64,000 nucleotides of DNA from assembly GCF_026391055.1 (NCBI RefSeq), contig NZ_JAPLET010000010.1:124001-188000 (forward strand), written 5' to 3'. Under the pieces are notes generated by a model. It was not told the origin of the DNA, searched no databases, and was given only the letters and a program-made list of their open reading frames with translations. Shown here in pieces: positions 52,928 to 60,780 of the stretch. This stretch comes from Spirosoma sp. (GTDB taxonomy: Bacteria; Bacteroidota; Bacteroidia; Cytophagales; Spirosomataceae). Position 1 is the first letter of the stretch. Each line of letters opens with the position of its first letter. Both the position numbers and the translations under genes were made by a program.

Positions 52928-54430
52928 TTGAATAGAATAGACTACATTAATAATATAGCCAAATATGCAGCAAGATTTGTTGTAGAAGTTGACGGTTTTA
53001 ATGCTATAGGAAACTACCACATCAATATCCATGCTGAAAGTTTTTTAGTTCCTGTTCTCAATGAGATTCTAGGATTAGAACTTGAAAATCTGAATGCTAC
53101 TCAACGTAAAAACTTCCCTGCAATAGATCTAGCAGATTTCAAAAATAGAGTGGCAATACAAGTAACATCTACTAGCGGATTAGAAAAGATAAAAAATACT
53201 ATTGAAACTTTTGGTCGACATAATTTACATCAACAATTTGATGTCTTGTATATATATATCATTACCGAAAAACGCGTGCAGTATAATGAAGCTAAAATTG
53301 CGGAAGTACTTCCAGATGGTTTTTTATTCAATTCCAGTGAAAACGTTATAGACAAGGATTCAATTCTACAAAAAATAAATGCAATTTCATCTACACCAAA
53401 ATTATTGACCATTGCAAAATTATACGAACATGAATTTTCTGATATTCAAATAGAGGAAAGAAAGAAAAAATTCGAAAGTGGATATTTAAACAGTGACCCT
53501 GAAAATATATGCCCAAACATGGTAAAAATCTCTTTTCCTTCTCATGTTTATAAGGCAGATTTAAACTTAGATGAAGAAGCGATTACTGAAAATCTTAACG
53601 AATATTTGATCTCAATAGGAAAAAAGAAGGTCAAAAACCTAAAACCAGCAAAGCTAGTACAACGTGCATTAAAAGGGTATAAGGCAATGTCATCCGATTG
53701 GATACTATACGAAAATTGTCTTTACACTTTTAGAAATTTAAACCAAGGAAATGAACCCTTCAGAAAAATAATTGATATTGGCACAATTGTATCTATAGAA
53801 TGTTCAGATTTTTACGAACAAAATGAAGCAACCAACAGAGTATTTAAAAATTTATTGCGTAATACATTGATACAATTGTGTTACCGCAAAGGGATAGAAT
53901 GGTATGGACCGAGAGAAACTTTTCGATTTGCAAACAGTAGACCACCTAAACTTAAACAAGTACGTTGGAAAGGAAGAAAAGAATCAACAAAAACTGTAAT
54001 ATTTGAAATGATAAACAAGAAGGAAGGCCACGTTATATGTTATCGAAGCCTTGCCTTCAAGGCATCGTTCCTGAATTTTGAAATTGACTGGTACTTAGTA
54101 ATTAATCCAACTTGGAGTTTTACAAATCCAGGTGGATATCATGAAAGTCGTTTTGAATCCGCTTATATGTCTGGAATAAAAAGACTTGAAAATAACAATT
54201 CTATATACAATTACTTTAGATTTTTCTCTTATTATTTAGCATATACAGATTTGTTTACGCCTGAATTTCCACATCTCAAAATTCACATACCTGAACCAAT
54301 AAGCATGTCCCCAAGTTTGAAAGAGGCAAAGTGGAATCCAGTAAAAGTAAACGAAAAAGATATCGATGCACCGCCAACTGACTTGCATATTGATACCGAA
54401 CTTGAGAATATTAAACTTTTTGAAGAATGA
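52928..54430 (+). CDS. APAZ-domain partner of short Argonaute, with SMEK-like/PD-(D/E)XK N-terminal domain
   Basis: 500 residues. Residues ~1-165 form an N-terminal domain with E37 (IHAESFLVPVLNEILGL), D67 (NFPAIDLADFKNRVAIQVTS) and Q78-x-T80, the spacing of an E-D-[EQ]xK nuclease core; the wording NFPAIDL...IAIQVTST is that of bacterial SMEK-type domains in conflict proteins. Residues ~190-460 look like an APAZ domain: ALKGYKAMSSDWILYENCLY, YRSLAFKASFLNFEIDWYLV and INPTWSFTNPGGYHES match the WYLxIxPTYxF pattern of APAZ. The only start is TTG, because an upstream stop excludes anything earlier apart from ATA/ATT. The stop overlaps the Argonaute start by ATGA. Very AT-rich. Effector role is inference from known short-Argonaute pairs. 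Confidence 0.8.
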   Translation: MNRIDYINNIAKYAARFVVEVDGFNAIGNYHINIHAESFLVPVLNEILGLELENLNATQRKNFPAIDLADFKNRVAIQVTSTSGLEKIKNTIETFGRHNLHQQFDVLYIYIITEKRVQYNEAKIAEVLPDGFLFNSSENVIDKDSILQKINAISSTPKLLTIAKLYEHEFSDIQIEERKKKFESGYLNSDPENICPNMVKISFPSHVYKADLNLDEEAITENLNEYLISIGKKKVKNLKPAKLVQRALKGYKAMSSDWILYENCLYTFRNLNQGNEPFRKIIDIGTIVSIECSDFYEQNEATNRVFKNLLRNTLIQLCYRKGIEWYGPRETFRFANSRPPKLKQVRWKGRKESTKTVIFEMINKKEGHVICYRSLAFKASFLNFEIDWYLVINPTWSFTNPGGYHESRFESAYMSGIKRLENNNSIYNYFRFFSYYLAYTDLFTPEFPHLKIHIPEPISMSPSLKEAKWNPVKVNEKDIDAPPTDLHIDTELENIKLFEE

Positions 54431-55872
54431 AATTAAGATATATAGAGGAACCTTCCCTCCAATTCGGTACTGATCAACATATTTGCCCTAAAAGCGGTAT
54501 ATATTCATTTAATCCTTTTGACATTGCTCAAGTTAGACCTGAAAAAATAACTATTGGAATTGTGGGTAAGGGAGAAAGTGTGGATAAAATCATAGAATGG
54601 ATTGAAAGTTGTAAAAATCATATTTCTGGCAAACAAAGTAAAAATCCACACCCGAATTTATTTATGAATTTTTGTGGGTTTAATAAAAACATTGGCTTTA
54701 AGTGTGAAATAGCTTATGATGAGACATACTTGCGTAAATTAAACAACTCTGACTTTGACAAAATTGTAACAGGTAATGGTTCACTTGAGGAGATAATAAA
54801 TGAAGTTACAAATCTTTACCTCAATGAAATTAAATTCCTTTCAAAAAACAAAAAGCCTGACGTAGTTCTTTGTGCATTATCTGAAAACCTCATGAAGCAC
54901 ATCATGGAAGCAAAACCTAAAAACAATGAGGAAGAAGAGGATAAAGAAATAATTGAGAAGGATTTTGACGCAGAAAAACTATCAAAAAAGGAGCAAAATT
55001 TTAGAAGGAATCTGAAAGCGCAAGCCATGCAATATAATGTTCCAATTCAAATTATTAGGGATAGAATTGCTAAGCAAACCGCAGAAATGCAAGACCCGGC
55101 AACTATTGCATGGAATTTTTTCACTGCGCTTTATTATAAAGCATCTGGAACACCTTGGGCTTTAATCCGTAAAGACTCGGCAGAAACAACTTGCTACGCT
55201 GGTATAAGTTTTTTTCAGAGCAGGGATAAAAAATCAACACAAACAAGTATAGCTCAAATATTTAACGAACTTGGTAAAGGGGTTATTCTAAGGGGAGAGG
55301 AAATTAAGTTAAAAAAGTATGACAGGGTACCACATTTAGAGGGCCAGCAAGCATTCAACTTACTTACTCAATCATTGACTGAATACTATGATGCAGTAAA
55401 AATATTCCCAAAAAGAATCATTTTGCACAAAACATCCAACTTTAATGATGATGAAGTATACGGTTTTACTGAAGCTGCCAAAAAATTATACATTAACCAA
55501 ATTGACTTAGTATCTATTCAGACCTCAGACCTTCGATTATATAGACGAGGAAACTACCCTCCAATGCGAGGCACTCACTTTTCTTTGAGTGATAAACATC
55601 ATTTATTATATACCCGAGGTTCGGTTCCATACTACGAAACATATCCGGGAAGATATATTCCGAGAGCTATTGAAGTTAAATTGACTACCTATGATGAATC
55701 TCCAAATGTAATTTGTGATGAAATTTTGGCATTGACAAAAATGAATTGGAATAATACACAGTTCGACACACAAATGCCCATTACAATAGAGTGTGCTCGA
55801 AACGTTGGAGAAATTCTTAAATACCTTGGCCCAGAAGACCAAATGCAATTAAAATATAGCTTTTATATGTAG
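54427..55872 (+). CDS. Short prokaryotic Argonaute (MID-PIWI, inactive)
   Basis: 481 residues, the size of short pAgos that lack N and PAZ domains. The MID domain (~40-215) includes the guide-end contact region YNVPIQIIRDRIAKQT. The PIWI domain (~225-481) is recognised from DPATIAWNFFTALYYKASGT, PKRIILHKTSNFNDDEVYGF, YPPMRGTHFSL, YTRGSVPYYETYPGRYIPRA, ILALTKMNWNNTQFDT and PITIECARNVGEILKYL. Catalytic positions are lost: S261 replaces the first Asp (AGISFF) and HKT at 334-336 replaces the RDG motif, so target cleavage is not expected. It is translationally coupled to the upstream APAZ gene. Known short pAgos bind guide RNA and sense DNA from invaders. Confidence 0.92.
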   Translation: MKLRYIEEPSLQFGTDQHICPKSGIYSFNPFDIAQVRPEKITIGIVGKGESVDKIIEWIESCKNHISGKQSKNPHPNLFMNFCGFNKNIGFKCEIAYDETYLRKLNNSDFDKIVTGNGSLEEIINEVTNLYLNEIKFLSKNKKPDVVLCALSENLMKHIMEAKPKNNEEEEDKEIIEKDFDAEKLSKKEQNFRRNLKAQAMQYNVPIQIIRDRIAKQTAEMQDPATIAWNFFTALYYKASGTPWALIRKDSAETTCYAGISFFQSRDKKSTQTSIAQIFNELGKGVILRGEEIKLKKYDRVPHLEGQQAFNLLTQSLTEYYDAVKIFPKRIILHKTSNFNDDEVYGFTEAAKKLYINQIDLVSIQTSDLRLYRRGNYPPMRGTHFSLSDKHHLLYTRGSVPYYETYPGRYIPRAIEVKLTTYDESPNVICDEILALTKMNWNNTQFDTQMPITIECARNVGEILKYLGPEDQMQLKYSFYM

Positions 55873-55903
55873 TCGGGATGGTTTAGAAAATTTGATTTAT
55901 ACA

Positions 55904-56203
55904 ATGAAAACGATCCATACAGTTGACCAAGCCAACTCAATTCCCAAAATCTAGGATGAGGAATGGCTTAAAGTAGCCATCGACGAACTGGACAGCCGCA
56001 AAATGACACCTGACGAAAAGGCGACATTAGAAATGTTGATTGCTCGTAATGCAGAAGCAGTGAATGAAGAAAGAAGAAAACTTCGAAAATCAGTGACTAA
56101 TCTTTTGGCTTTGAATCTGTTATCGATAGACCAAATAGCTGCTTCGTTAGATACTACAGTAGACTTTGTTAAAGCCGTTCAGCAACAATTGTATTTTAAA
56201 TGA
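55904..56203 (+). pseudogene. Small gene broken by an in-frame amber codon
   Basis: The frame runs MKTIHTVDQANSIPKI, then TAG (55952-55954), then DEEWLKVAIDELDSRKMTPD and on to a TAA-free end at TGA, about 99 codons in all. The part after the stop can still start at the ATG of codon 34, giving 66 residues (MTPDEKATLEMLIARNAEAV, QIAASLDTTVDFVKAVQQQL). The tail looks like the end of Rpn/PD-(D/E)XK transposase-like proteins with a small helix-turn-helix-like segment. Codon usage is closer to the host than that of the Argonaute genes. Either a pseudogene or expression of the short form. Confidence 0.5.
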
Positions 56204-56334
56204 ACTTGAGCGAAAAATCTGCTCACATCTAGTCCTCCCAATTTGTTTTTACTGGTATTGTCATCACTTCACAACGTCTTCCAACAGTACTGACAAAGCC
56301 AACTTTCACCAACTTCGCCAGCACCGCCCCTCCT

Positions 56335-56460
56335 TTACTGATTCCCCAAATCAACATACGACATCGTACGAACATCGTCGGCTTTGGTGCTGACGAGCTT
56401 CTTTTCGGGTTTGTTGTAGTCGGTGATGAAGCGTATATAGGGATAGGTCGGTTTTAAGTA
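56335..56460 (-). pseudogene. Decayed duplicate of the 3' end of the SMP-30-like gene
   Basis: The minus-strand frame encodes IRFITDYNKPEKKLVSTKAD then DVRTMSYVDLGNQ and TAA, closely matching the end of the SMP-30-like lipoprotein 1.65 kb away (ITDFDKPEKKFVNTKADDVH). Homology at DNA level covers about 144 bases (56289-56432 against 57942-58085) including a degraded copy of its terminator. Only the C-terminal ~40 codons remain. The rest of the 300-base gap to the TetR gene holds no other feature. Confidence 0.75.
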
Positions 56461-56502
56461 ATCGACCCTATTTATCTTTATTTGCATGAGAAAACTCGGC
56501 TC

Positions 56503-57036
56503 ATGATCGAAAACAAAGACAGCTGGATTAAGGTGGGGTACGAAATTTTCGCTTTATCCGGCGAAAGTGGACTGAAGGTGGAAACCCTCGCCCGAAAAGT
56601 AGGCATCAGTAAATCGTCATTTTACCATCACTTCGCCGATCTGGAGGTTTTTATAGAACTCCTGCTGGCCTTTCATTTGGTACAGTCGCAGGTTATTGCC
56701 GATAAAGAAAAGAAAGCCGCCAACATAGACCCCGAACTCATCCAAATTCTGGTAGCCCATAAAACAGACTTGCTGTTTAACAGGCAGTTGCGCATTAATC
56801 AGCAGCACAAAGCGTATAAAGAAACGCTACTCAGGTCTAACCAGATTATCGGTTCCGAATTTGTATCTATTTGGGTGAAAGACCAGCAATTACCATTGAG
56901 TCAGAGTCAGGCGGAGGGTTTGTTTGAGTTGGCCCTGGAAAACTTCTTTCTGCAAATCAATGCCGAAACGCTCACGCATGAATGGCTATCCGATTACTTT
57001 AAAAATTTAAAACGGATTGCCCAAAACCTCGGGTAG
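56503..57036 (+). CDS. TetR/AcrR family transcriptional regulator
   Basis: 177 residues from the ATG; a TTG seven codons earlier is less likely. The N-terminal helix-turn-helix is GYEIFALSGESGLKVETLAR followed by KVGISKSSFYHHFADLEVFI, the classical TetR pattern. The remaining ~125 residues form the ligand domain with no close family match. It precedes two small membrane proteins on the same strand and probably controls them, as TetR regulators usually act on neighbouring genes. Confidence 0.92.
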   Translation: MIENKDSWIKVGYEIFALSGESGLKVETLARKVGISKSSFYHHFADLEVFIELLLAFHLVQSQVIADKEKKAANIDPELIQILVAHKTDLLFNRQLRINQQHKAYKETLLRSNQIIGSEFVSIWVKDQQLPLSQSQAEGLFELALENFFLQINAETLTHEWLSDYFKNLKRIAQNLG

Positions 57037-57116
57037 CCCCGGTGCATTGTACGGAAGCGTCTAAAATACAGCTGTTCACGCCGGTAGCTTTGCCAAAAGA
57101 CAAAGTAAGTACGGCT

Positions 57117-57551
57117 ATGGCTCCAGCGTTTTATAAATCGTATTTGAAATTTACCGCTTTTGTTGTCGGTTCATTTGGCCCCGTTTTCTTTTTAGGGAGT
57201 ATGCTTGCCACGTCGGAACCGGCCCGGTGGGCACTCGATTTTCTGAGCTTTCCGGTTGATGGCGCACAGGATTATGCTGCCCCTACTACACGGTTTCTTT
57301 CGGCGCTTACCGGCGGTTTTTTATTTGGCTGGGGTGTTTGCATCTGGTGCTTACAAAAATGGGTATACGATGCCGCTCCGGAAGGGGTACGAAAATCAGT
57401 ACTGACAAGCCTTGTAGCCTGGTGTGTGCTGGATAGTGCGGGCTCCCTGGCTTCAGGCAATACATCGAATGTTTTCTTTAACATCTTCTTCCTGTTGCTG
57501 GCAGCCGGGCCGCTTTGGAAACCAATCAACGTGAATCCCATCGCCCAATGA
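57117..57551 (+). CDS. Small integral membrane protein
   Basis: 144 residues from ATG (MAPAFYKSYLKFTAFVVGSF); a GTG 25 codons earlier is possible but adds a polar stretch. Four hydrophobic segments are visible, e.g. FVVGSFGPVFFLGSML, FLSALTGGFLFGWGVCIW and VFFNIFFLLLAAGPLW. No family recognised with confidence. It overlaps the next gene by ATGA and follows the TetR gene, so it is a likely regulated target. Confidence 0.75.
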   Translation: MAPAFYKSYLKFTAFVVGSFGPVFFLGSMLATSEPARWALDFLSFPVDGAQDYAAPTTRFLSALTGGFLFGWGVCIWCLQKWVYDAAPEGVRKSVLTSLVAWCVLDSAGSLASGNTSNVFFNIFFLLLAAGPLWKPINVNPIAQ

Positions 57552-57889
57552 ACAGACAGCCTCTACTCCGGTTTTTGCTCCTTGTCCAGACCATTGCGCT
57601 ATTGGTCTATACCTACCTGGCTTTTCAGAACGAAGGCGCAAACCTCCTTCAAGTCTTCTTCGCAAACATGGCTTCACTCACCTGGAATGGTCAGTTCAAT
57701 CTGGATTTCAGCTGTTACCTGACACTCTCGGGATTGTGGATCATGTGGCGGAATAAGTTGGCTCCTGCGGCTATCATACTGGCACTAGCGGCCATGATTA
57801 TAGGCATACTGGCATTTGCTCCTTATGTCCTGTATTTGTTGACAAGAGAGAATGGCGACTTAAAGAAAGTGCTGATTGGAGACAGATAA
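57548..57889 (+). CDS. Small membrane protein, coupled to its neighbour
   Basis: 113 residues starting MNRQPLLRFLLLVQTIALLV, with three hydrophobic segments (the others near FNLDFSCYLTLSGLWIM and PAAIILALAAMIIGILAFAP). The start overlaps the previous stop by four bases (ATGA), so the two proteins are translated together and may form a complex. Function unknown. Confidence 0.75.
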   Translation: MNRQPLLRFLLLVQTIALLVYTYLAFQNEGANLLQVFFANMASLTWNGQFNLDFSCYLTLSGLWIMWRNKLAPAAIILALAAMIIGILAFAPYVLYLLTRENGDLKKVLIGDR

Positions 57890-57935
57890 CGCCCGGCACA
57901 AAAAGGCGTCCGGATAACAGAAGACCAAACTATTT

Positions 57936-57981
57936 GGCGGTGCTGACAAAGCCGAATCCTACCAGCTTTGCCAGCACCGCC
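57936..57981. terminator. Terminator of the SMP-30-like gene
   Basis: GGCGGTGCTGACAAAGC (57936-57952) pairs with GCTTTGCCAGCACCGCC (57965-57981) at 16 of 17 positions around a 12-base loop, between convergent genes. A decayed copy lies near 56290-56330. Confidence 0.8.
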
Positions 57982-57987
57982 ACACAT

Positions 57988-59094
57988 TTACTGATTCACC
58001 AGATCAACATACGACATCGTATGCACATCGTCGGCTTTGGTGTTGACGAACTTCTTTTCGGGTTTGTCGAAATCGGTGATGAAGAGCCGGTTGCCTTTTA
58101 GCAGGACTTCGGCGGGCTGGTCGATGCGGCCGTCTTTGCCGTCGGTGTCGCCATTCTGCACGAGTGTACTCACCTTACCATCGGGAGTTACGGTCTGTAT
58201 CGAGTTCATACGCGAGTTGCAGAGGTAGATTTTGTCCGTTTTGCGGTCCACGATCAGGCCGTCTACGCAGGCAATCGGTTCGCTTACCTTCACCACTTCT
58301 TTCGAGGCCAACGAGCCATCAGGTTTGAGGGTCATTTTGTAAAGCGTACCATCACCGAACGAGCCGGTGTAGAAATTTCCCTTGCTGTCGTAATCCAGCC
58401 CATCGGCGCCGTTGTCTACGCCCGTTTCGTTTACCGTCGTGGTGAAAGTCGCCAGCACGTGCGGGTCCATCGTTTTCGGCTTCAGGGCCACCACGCCCTT
58501 ATTCAGCTCATCGAGGGTAAAGTGGAACACGGCGCTGCCTTTGTCGTTGTCGGGCATGTCCCACTGGCTGTCCGTCACGTAAATGGTGTTGCCTTTCCAG
58601 ACCACGGCATTCGACAGCCCGAAACCCGTCACGACCGGCTCCACGCTTACGGCTTTTCCCCCACTCATCTTAACGCGCATCAGCCGGGATTTGTAGTTTT
58701 TGTCATTCTCGTACTGGTTGTCGGCATAGTATAAATTGCCGTCGGGGCCGAACGCCAGATCCATCGGGCAGGCGTGTTTGGTGTCGGGGTGGACGGGCAG
58801 GCTGGTGAAGAACTTCACCGAGTCGGCGGCAAACGTGACCAGCACACCGGGGTAACTGTTGTCGGCCAGGTTGGGGACGGAAAGATAGACCGTGCCATCG
58901 GGAGCCAGCGCCATGCCGTCGGGCGTGTTGTATTTAGCGGGTAGGGTATAGAGCAATTTCGGATCGCCAATGGTCGAGACGGTCTCTTTTGCGCTGTCGA
59001 GATCACCGGTATCGACGCCTTTTGCATTTTCTTTCTTCTGGCAGCCAGCGGCTAAACCCAGTCCGAGTAGAACCGGAATAATAAACTGTTTCAT
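57988..59094 (-). CDS. SMP-30/gluconolactonase-like lipoprotein
   Basis: 368 residues when begun at the ATG of MKQFIIPVLLGLGLAAGC, whose lipobox makes it a lipoprotein; a longer upstream frame lacks a signal. Propeller motifs: TPDGMALAPDGTVYLSVPNL, ACPMDLAFGPDGNLYYADNQ, GLSNAVVWKGNTIYVTDSQW, GADGLDYDSKGNFYTGSFGD and VDGLIVDRKTDKIYLCNSRM. The pattern of acidic residues at the propeller centre fits metal-dependent SMP-30/NHL enzymes. It likely works on sugar lactones with the neighbouring DUF1080 and lactonase proteins. A decayed second copy of its 3' end lies beyond the TetR block. Confidence 0.85.
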   Translation of the reverse strand: MKQFIIPVLLGLGLAAGCQKKENAKGVDTGDLDSAKETVSTIGDPKLLYTLPAKYNTPDGMALAPDGTVYLSVPNLADNSYPGVLVTFAADSVKFFTSLPVHPDTKHACPMDLAFGPDGNLYYADNQYENDKNYKSRLMRVKMSGGKAVSVEPVVTGFGLSNAVVWKGNTIYVTDSQWDMPDNDKGSAVFHFTLDELNKGVVALKPKTMDPHVLATFTTTVNETGVDNGADGLDYDSKGNFYTGSFGDGTLYKMTLKPDGSLASKEVVKVSEPIACVDGLIVDRKTDKIYLCNSRMNSIQTVTPDGKVSTLVQNGDTDGKDGRIDQPAEVLLKGNRLFITDFDKPEKKFVNTKADDVHTMSYVDLVNQ

Positions 59095-59268
59095 GGTTTT
59101 ATGTTGAGTACGTAAACACATCCCGACATAAACCGAGTGTTCTCTTAAAAGTTGTATTCCCCGAGTGAACGAGTGAATATCTGACTGACTTTGCGACCTT
59201 TAAACGACATCGACGGTAACCTAATTTCTTCAACTACGTTAGCCTCAGTACTTATATACCCTTCTGTT

Positions 59269-60102
59269 ATGAAATTACGCTTGCTAGCAGCCGGTATCGG
59301 CCTGCTTATTACTTCGTCGGTCACGGCTCAATCATCGGCCAGGTGGCAGTCGCTCTTCAACGGCAAAAACCTGACCGGATGGGAAACCTACCTGGATAAA
59401 CCGTATGCCAAAGACGGCGAGAACGACAAAACACCGCCCATTGGTCTGAACAAGGACCCGAACCATGTGTTTTCGGTCGTTACCGTCGATGGTAAACCAG
59501 CCTTGCGCGTATCGGGCGAGACCTTCGGCGGGATCAACACCCTGGCCGACTACGGCAACTACCACCTCCGCATGGAGTTTAAGTGGGGCACCCAGAAGTG
59601 GCCGCCCAAACTCGACCGCCCCCGCGACAGTGGCCTGCTGTATCATAGCGTTGGTCCGCACGGCACGCCGATGCTGTGGATGGAATCGTTTGAGTTGCAG
59701 GTGCAGGAAGGCGATTGTGGCGACTACTGGGGCGTCATGAACGTGCTGGCCGATATAACCGCCCGTAAAAATGAGAAAGGTTATGTTTATGACCCGGCAG
59801 CCCCACTCATAACCTTCCAGGATAAAACGCCGGTCGGGCGGTCGTGCCTCAAGAACCCGGATGCGGAGAAACCATCAGGTCAGTGGAATGTGCTAGAATT
59901 GTATTGTTTCGGCGATACCTGTGTACACGTTATGAATGGCAAGGTCAATCTGGTACTGACCAAAACCCGCCACATCGTGAACGGTCAGGTGGAACCGCTG
60001 ACGAAGGGTAAAATTCAGATTCAATCCGAAGGGGCCGAAGTCTTCTACCGGAATATTGAGATTCGGGGTATTAAGCAGTTACCGGCGGAGTTGGTGAAGT
60101 AG
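59269..60102 (+). CDS. DUF1080 family protein, second copy
   Basis: 277 residues from the ATG opening the signal peptide MKLRLLAAGIGLLITSSVTA. DUF1080 features are SLFNGKNLTGWETYLDKPYA, LADYGNYHLRMEFKWGTQKW, RDSGLLYHSVGPHGTPMLWM and ESFELQVQEGDCGDYWGVMN. It is larger than the first DUF1080 protein and belongs to the subgroup with the QxQEGDxGDYW motif and a catalytic acid-rich loop. It likely cleaves or binds 3-keto-glycosides outside the cytoplasm. Convergent with the VOC gene. Confidence 0.9.
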   Translation: MKLRLLAAGIGLLITSSVTAQSSARWQSLFNGKNLTGWETYLDKPYAKDGENDKTPPIGLNKDPNHVFSVVTVDGKPALRVSGETFGGINTLADYGNYHLRMEFKWGTQKWPPKLDRPRDSGLLYHSVGPHGTPMLWMESFELQVQEGDCGDYWGVMNVLADITARKNEKGYVYDPAAPLITFQDKTPVGRSCLKNPDAEKPSGQWNVLELYCFGDTCVHVMNGKVNLVLTKTRHIVNGQVEPLTKGKIQIQSEGAEVFYRNIEIRGIKQLPAELVK

Positions 60103-60104
60103 GA

Positions 60105-60149
60105 AGTTTTTGTGTAGAGTGGAATGGTATTCCACGTTACACGAAAACT
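60105..60149. terminator. Bidirectional terminator
   Basis: Two 21-base arms (60105-60125, 60129-60149) are complementary at 18 positions around a GGT loop, with T-rich left and A-rich right ends. It lies directly between the stops of the DUF1080 gene and the convergent VOC gene. Confidence 0.85.
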
Positions 60150-60634
60150 CAAATCTCCCCAAGCAGCCCTTCCAGATCCAGCGGGTGTGTGAACATCTCG
60201 ATGGAGCCATCGGGTTTCAGTGGCCACTCTTCGCGCGGGCGGTCCCAGTAGAGTTCAACGCCGTTGCGGTCAGGGTCGTTGAGGTAGATAGCTTCCGAGA
60301 CGCCATGATCTGATGCGCCCGTTATTGGGTACTTCGCGTCGATAAGGCGCTTCAAGGCCACGGCCAGATCACGGCGCGTTGGATACACTATGGCCGTATG
60401 AAACAGACCGGCCGACCGTGTGGGTGCTGGTGGAGCGTCTTTGCTGTACCACGTATTTAAGCCGATGTGATGGTGGTAGCCGCCAGCCGAGATAAACGCG
60501 GCCTCTTTGCCATACATTGTGACGAGTGAGAAGCCGAGCAGGTCGCGGTAGAACGCCAGTGCCCGGTCGAGATCGGCAACTTTCAGGTGAATATGACCAA
60601 TGCGCGTTTGAGCAGGAATTGTGTAGTCAGACAT
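60149..60634 (-). CDS. VOC family protein (glyoxalase/dioxygenase superfamily)
   Basis: 161 residues from the ATG of MSDYTIPAQTRIGHIHLKVA; a longer upstream frame is less likely. Two beta-alpha-beta-beta-beta modules are visible: IGHIHLKVADLDRALAFYRD and ...YHHHIGLNTWYS, then LFHTAIVYPTRRDLAVALKR and SDHGVSEAIYLNDPDRNGVE followed by LYWDRP. The His, His and Glu metal ligands fit the catechol 2,3-dioxygenase/CatE type of VOC enzymes. Function remains general. Confidence 0.9.
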   Translation of the reverse strand: MSDYTIPAQTRIGHIHLKVADLDRALAFYRDLLGFSLVTMYGKEAAFISAGGYHHHIGLNTWYSKDAPPAPTRSAGLFHTAIVYPTRRDLAVALKRLIDAKYPITGASDHGVSEAIYLNDPDRNGVELYWDRPREEWPLKPDGSIEMFTHPLDLEGLLGEI

Positions 60635-60733
60635 AGCAAGAGGGATTAGTCTCAATTGATGTAGCAACACGAATTTTTGTTATTTCGTTTTTAATAAAGC
60701 TATCTGAATACGACTGGTTCAACCGAATAAGTC

Positions 60734-60768
60734 AAGGTCTCTAAAACCTTAGAGGTTTTAGAGACCTT
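60734..60768 (-). terminator. Terminator with perfect 16-bp stem
   Basis: AAGGTCTCTAAAACCT (60734-60749) is an exact reverse complement of 60753-60768, with a TAG loop, 13 bases after the stop of the minus-strand epimerase gene. Confidence 0.85.
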
Positions 60769-60780
60769 ATAGGTTTGATA

